NCBI GenBank assembly: GCA_900404475.1
Contig: OUQQ01000155.1
Span: 1 to 32,492 of the forward strand
Direction of reading: 5' to 3'
Length of the DNA: 32,492 nucleotides
Source: Spongospora subterranea
Taxonomy: Eukaryota > Endomyxa > Phytomyxea > Plasmodiophorida > Plasmodiophoridae
The translations under genes were made by a program, and so were the position numbers. The notes beneath the pieces are model-generated. The model made no database searches. It saw nothing but the letters and a program-made list of their open reading frames with translations, and was not told the origin of the DNA. Of this stretch, positions 29,613 through 32,492 are shown piece by piece (position 1 is the stretch's first letter; each line of letters begins with the position of its first letter).

Positions 29613-30110
29613 ATGCCGCCCAAGTTTGAAGCTGGTGCCACGATCGTCATCTACCTTCGGGTGTTCGGTGGTGAGCCCGCTCCCGCCTCGACGTTGGCTC
29701 CTAAAGTCGGTCCTCACGGTCTGTCCCCAAAGAAGATCGGAGATGATATCGCCAAGGCCACTCAGCCATACAAAGGACTTCGTGTCACCGTTAAGCTGAC
29801 TGTTCAAAACCGTCAAGCCCAGGTCGAAGTCGTCCCATCGGCATCGTCTCTAATCATCGCCGCTCTTAAGGAGCCCATCCGTGATCGCAAGAAGGAGAAG
29901 AACATCAAGCACAGTGGCAACATCTCCTTCGATGTGATCTGCGATATCGCCCGAACCATGCGATCGCGTTCAATGGCTAAGGAGCTCAGCGGGACCGTCA
30001 AGGAAATGCTGGGAACATGTTTCTCGGTCGGATGCACTGTTGATGGCCGTCAGCCACAGGATTTGCAACTTGCTATTGACAATGGCGAAATCGAGGTTCC
30101 ATCTAGCTGA
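29613..30110 (+). CDS. RPL12: Ribosomal protein uL11 (L12)
   Basis: Component of the 60S GTPase-associated stalk base. It is a single exon of 165 aa, the normal length. Typical segments: [59 protein letters not shown], and [18 protein letters not shown]. It ends GEIEVPSS. The codon use looks more biased (GTC, GCC, AAG) than in neighbours, as expected for a highly expressed gene. It has no intron although most neighbours do. Confidence 0.97.
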   Translation: MPPKFEAGATIVIYLRVFGGEPAPASTLAPKVGPHGLSPKKIGDDIAKATQPYKGLRVTVKLTVQNRQAQVEVVPSASSLIIAALKEPIRDRKKEKNIKHSGNISFDVICDIARTMRSRSMAKELSGTVKEMLGTCFSVGCTVDGRQPQDLQLAIDNGEIEVPSS

Positions 30111-30577
30111 TTTGTAGCTCTACATCATTAAACCAGACATCCACAATTCGTAAATAATCCATAATCTATTTTTGAACTTTTAGTAGATGTTCGTCAAGTT
30201 TAATAATTCATGCGTAGAGACGAGCGAGTGATTTTGCAACGTATTTGAAAGAACTATCAAACAACTTGCTGTTCCCATTGTGACAACAGCATACTGGCTA
30301 ATTCAGTGCCCCTCTGATTCATGGAGTTCAACAGCAAACCCTACATCGACTGAATATCTCTGCTCTAACCGGAAGGGCGATACGTGTTGATTATATCTGT
30401 GTTATTCGCCTCTTTTTGTTGACGCGGCCAGCGCATTATATTTGAAATTGACGGAGTGTAAGGGTAACGAGAGCCTGCGTGTAAGGGTAACGAGAGCCTG
30501 CGTGCTAAACGTGTAACGAGGGCCTGTGTGCTGCAGGTGTAACGAAGCCAGTGTGGTGACGGTCTGGAGGGACACGC
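30111..30577. other. Intergenic region upstream of ACTR10 (467 bp)
   Basis: No gene seen. The last ~120 bp hold a decaying tandem repeat (separate entry) that ends just before the ACTR10 ATG, so it probably lies in the promoter or 5' UTR. Confidence 0.45.
30455..30565 (+). repeat. 23-bp tandem repeat with degenerate copies
   Basis: The unit TGTAAGGGTAACGAGAGCCTG (plus CG) appears twice perfectly, then as shortened variants (cgtgtaacgagggcctgtgtg, ggtgtaacgaagccagtgtg). The core GTAACGA(G)GCC is kept in four copies. It sits within ~15 bp of the ACTR10 start. Confidence 0.85.
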
Positions 30578-31828
30578 ATGATCAATGCGTTAGGGATAAA
30601 GGGGAATAAGGTCATTGGGAATACCTATAGTGTTCCGCCACGTCCACCAACATCTACACCTTGGGTTGTCATCTCCCCCGGATCGGGATTATCTCTTTTC
30701 GGCCTGAGCGCTTCCGCATCTCCCTTTCATCAATCTGGCAAGTTCTCGTCGATTTTATCTCATTATAAATTAGGACAAATCCCTAATATCCATGGTGCTC
30801 GAGTCATAATTTGCTGGAATACTGAATGGAGTCGGAAATTCGAGCAATGCATAGCTCATGACTTGGCGATACTGGGCGCTGATCAGGTCGCGTTTATTCC
30901 CTCTCCACTATTGACCACTCTGGCATCTAAACAGCCATCAAACACTGTATTGGTGATCAATATTGGTTTTCGTCACGTCTCTGTAAGATTGAGTGTTTAT
31001 ATTATTGCGATGACAGTTAATATCAATTACAGGTTTCACCAGTTTGCTTTGGCCAGATATTCACCTGGGCACAAACCGTATTATCGTCCTCATTCCTTGA
31101 TATATTTACCGACTATGCTGATTTGCCAAAATCGGACATCATAGAGAGCGCCATCGTCGAGTTTGTGAAGAAATTGGGTATATATAACGTATACGAAGTC
31201 AGAGATTACCGAGAGAGTACCAGGGAGATGCCATTAAAGGACAATAATGGGACCAGCATCAAGCAGATAAGTTATGGGTTGATGCAAGTTGTCTTGAACG
31301 ATTTCATGGACGATATGTGCGATATCGTGTTAGAATCACTATCGCGCTGCCCTATCGATTGCAGACGCCCACTTTCACGCTCTATTGCTTTATCAGGCGG
31401 GATGGCATTGATACCAGGTATTCAACAAAAGTTCATGCACTGTATGTCCCAGAAAATCAGCAGCGATCCATCTAGGGCTTATCTGAGAGGTGCTCGAATT
31501 AATTGGAATTTGTCTCAGTCCCGCTTATACTTTCTCTAGGACTGATACACACGTTCAGGTTCGTTAAATCAAGTTTCCCAGTTGAACATCTTGAATGGAT
31601 TGGAGGTGACAGATTCATACTGGTTACTGTACGGTCAAAATGGTCTGAATTTGGATGTTGTCAGCGTGCATTCTATCGCAAATTGGTGTTCCTCATCAAT
31701 CAGTAATGACAAACGAGCAGTGTTTAGACCCCCGTCTCAACATAACGAATCTACAATCGCAATCGACTTCGTTTGTGAAGAAATCCCGGGAAGAGGGTTG
31801 CAAAGTTGTAATTTCAAAATTGAGATGA
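30578..31828 (+). CDS. ACTR10: Actin-related protein 10/11 (dynactin pointed end)
   Basis: It caps the Arp1 filament at the dynactin pointed end and helps link dynein to cargo. Exons 30578-30982, 31033-31511, 31559-31605 and 31665-31828 give 1095 bp and 364 aa (human 417), with introns of 50, 47 and 59 bp. The best match is DIVLESLSRCPIDCRRPL followed by IALSGGMALIPGIQ, against ACTR10 LILDSLIQCPIDTRKQL and IGGTSMLPG. Also matching are the VFIPSPLLTTLAS-type strand with VLVINIGFRHVS, and the C-terminal LEWIGACILSQ in the place of the actin WIGG. The ATP phosphate-binding loops are eroded (WVVISPGSGLSLFG for the DxGxG region), so nucleotide binding may be weak or absent. Highly divergent, but the domain order is intact. 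Confidence 0.82.
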
Positions 31829-31914
31829 AACTGAGAGGGTATAGGAACAAATTATTTATACTATGAACGTGAACTAGACCTCAATAGTCTGTCTGCTCTT
31901 GGCATTGAATCGCG

Positions 31915-32492
31915 TTAGGGTCGCACAGGTTGCAAAGTAATGAAGCGATTTTCAACTGGAGTCTGTGTTGGAGGTTCCGTCGTAGGAACATTATTAGAAC
32001 TTGGGGCTGCTGTTGGTTCAGCTGAAACTACCGGTACGCTTATTCGCAGTGTGTTCGGTATCGGATTATTGTTGGGATTCGCTGTCGCTGGGGCTGATGT
32101 AGGTGGTGTCGTATTTCTTACCTTTGTAGTTCGGGCCACGGTAATCAAGGGGCTAGTCGTAACTGGAGATGCGGTCTGTGTTTGAATATCATTGGCCCTA
32201 GTTGTAGGAGTTTGATTCGGCGTTCTCGTTGTTCTTTGAAATAAAGTAGTTCGCGCCTCAGTAGTTTTGATTTTTGTAGTTTGCATTTGGATTTGAGGAA
32301 CTGGGATTATTGTCGGCCCATTGGCATCGGTTGTTTTCTTTGTTTTTCTTGCGTTGTGAATTAGTGATGGTGATGGGGGCGGATTGGTTGCGGTGCAGTG
32401 CAGAGGCCTGATACAGCATATGAGTAAAAACTCAGAGAATATTTCACCAGCGATACTTACGTCGAACCGCACCACGACCATATTGAGCAACA
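31915..32492 (-). CDS. Thr/Pro-rich (mucin-like) protein, C-terminal part
   Basis: The gene runs off the right edge of the window. A 5' exon fragment (32492 to about 32461) joins over a GT-AG intron of ~52 bp (GTAAGT donor) to an exon that stops at 31915. The phase that works gives CSIWSWCGST followed by PLHCTATNPPPSPSL. The rest (about 165 residues) is Thr/Pro/Asn/Ser rich (TTRTPNQTPTTRANDIQT, TTPPTSAPATANPNNN) with no cysteine and no hydrophobic tail. I infer an extracellular O-glycosylated tail behind a cysteine-containing domain outside the window. It is similar in style, but not in unit, to the APTTP protein at 9263-12124. Confidence 0.6.
   Translation of the reverse strand, partial: LLNMVVVRFDVSIAGEIFSEFLLICCIRPLHCTATNPPPSPSLIHNARKTKKTTDANGPTIIPVPQIQMQTTKIKTTEARTTLFQRTTRTPNQTPTTRANDIQTQTASPVTTSPLITVARTTKVRNTTPPTSAPATANPNNNPIPNTLRISVPVVSAEPTAAPSSNNVPTTEPPTQTPVENRFITLQPVRP

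Noticed and set aside
1..32492. CRISPR array, insertion sequence, phage or operon structure
   Set aside because: The sequence is eukaryotic, with spliceosomal introns throughout. No spaced repeats, transposase or integrase signature was seen on either strand.

Overview
The window is a compact eukaryotic nuclear locus. I count 16 gene models that I could follow at protein level, plus one unresolved stretch of probable exons, in 32.5 kb. Neighbouring genes are usually a few hundred bases or less apart and lie on both strands. Almost every intron I could place by joining conserved reading frames is GT-AG and about 44-76 bp long, mostly 47-60. There are no operon-like runs, no bacterial features and no tRNA or rRNA genes that I can see. 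The gene set (FACT subunit SSRP1, CFIm25, dynactin Arp10/11, an AMBRA1-like WD40 protein, an SSX2IP/Msd1-like centrosomal protein, an EXD3/MUT-7-type exonuclease, ecto-5'-nucleotidase, a STELLO/DUF288 glycosyltransferase, NPC2-like ML proteins, RPL12, RPL36) points to a small-genome eukaryote, perhaps on the animal/fungal side. I cannot name the lineage. Two traits sit oddly with a typical animal: a bacterial-type histidyl-tRNA synthetase carried in an intron-containing gene, and an SSRP1 with no HMG box.

Layout, left to right. 160-1737 (-) is a coiled-coil SSX2IP-like protein. 2437-4413 (+) is a secreted 5'-nucleotidase. 4742-5899 (-) is an unrecognised cysteine-rich zinc-finger protein. About 5995-8095 (+) is an EXD3-like DEDDy exonuclease. 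8353-9027 (+) is ML/NPC2-like protein copy 1. 9263-12124 (+) is a 953-residue secreted mucin-like protein with an APTTP array. 12800-15187 (-) is SSRP1. 16006-18435 (+) is an intronless STELLO-like glycosyltransferase. 18580-19286 (+) is ML/NPC2-like copy 2. 19351-21046 (-) is histidyl-tRNA synthetase. 21310 to about 22820 (-) is an AMBRA1-like protein. About 22983-23563 (+) holds unresolved exons. 23657-26042 (+) is a pseudokinase. 26448-27406 (+) is a CCCH plus zinc-knuckle RNA-binding candidate. 27595-27965 (+) is RPL36, 28454-29201 (+) NUDT21/CFIm25, 29613-30110 (+) RPL12 and 30578-31828 (+) ACTR10. 31915 to the right edge (-) is the C-terminal part of a Thr/Pro-rich protein.

Most genes are unrelated housekeeping or cell-biology functions packed side by side. 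The one local functional cluster is the secreted/lumenal group at 8.3-19.3 kb: two ML lipid-binding paralogues with the same exon plan, a mucin-like protein and a Golgi-type glycosyltransferase, with SSRP1 interrupting it. I found no clearly new multi-gene system. The strongest oddities are the bacterial-type HisRS, the HMG-less SSRP1, the duplicated ML genes, the pseudokinase with a possible 29-bp intron, the unassigned zinc-finger gene, the CCCH-knuckle protein and several short tandem repeats near gene starts.
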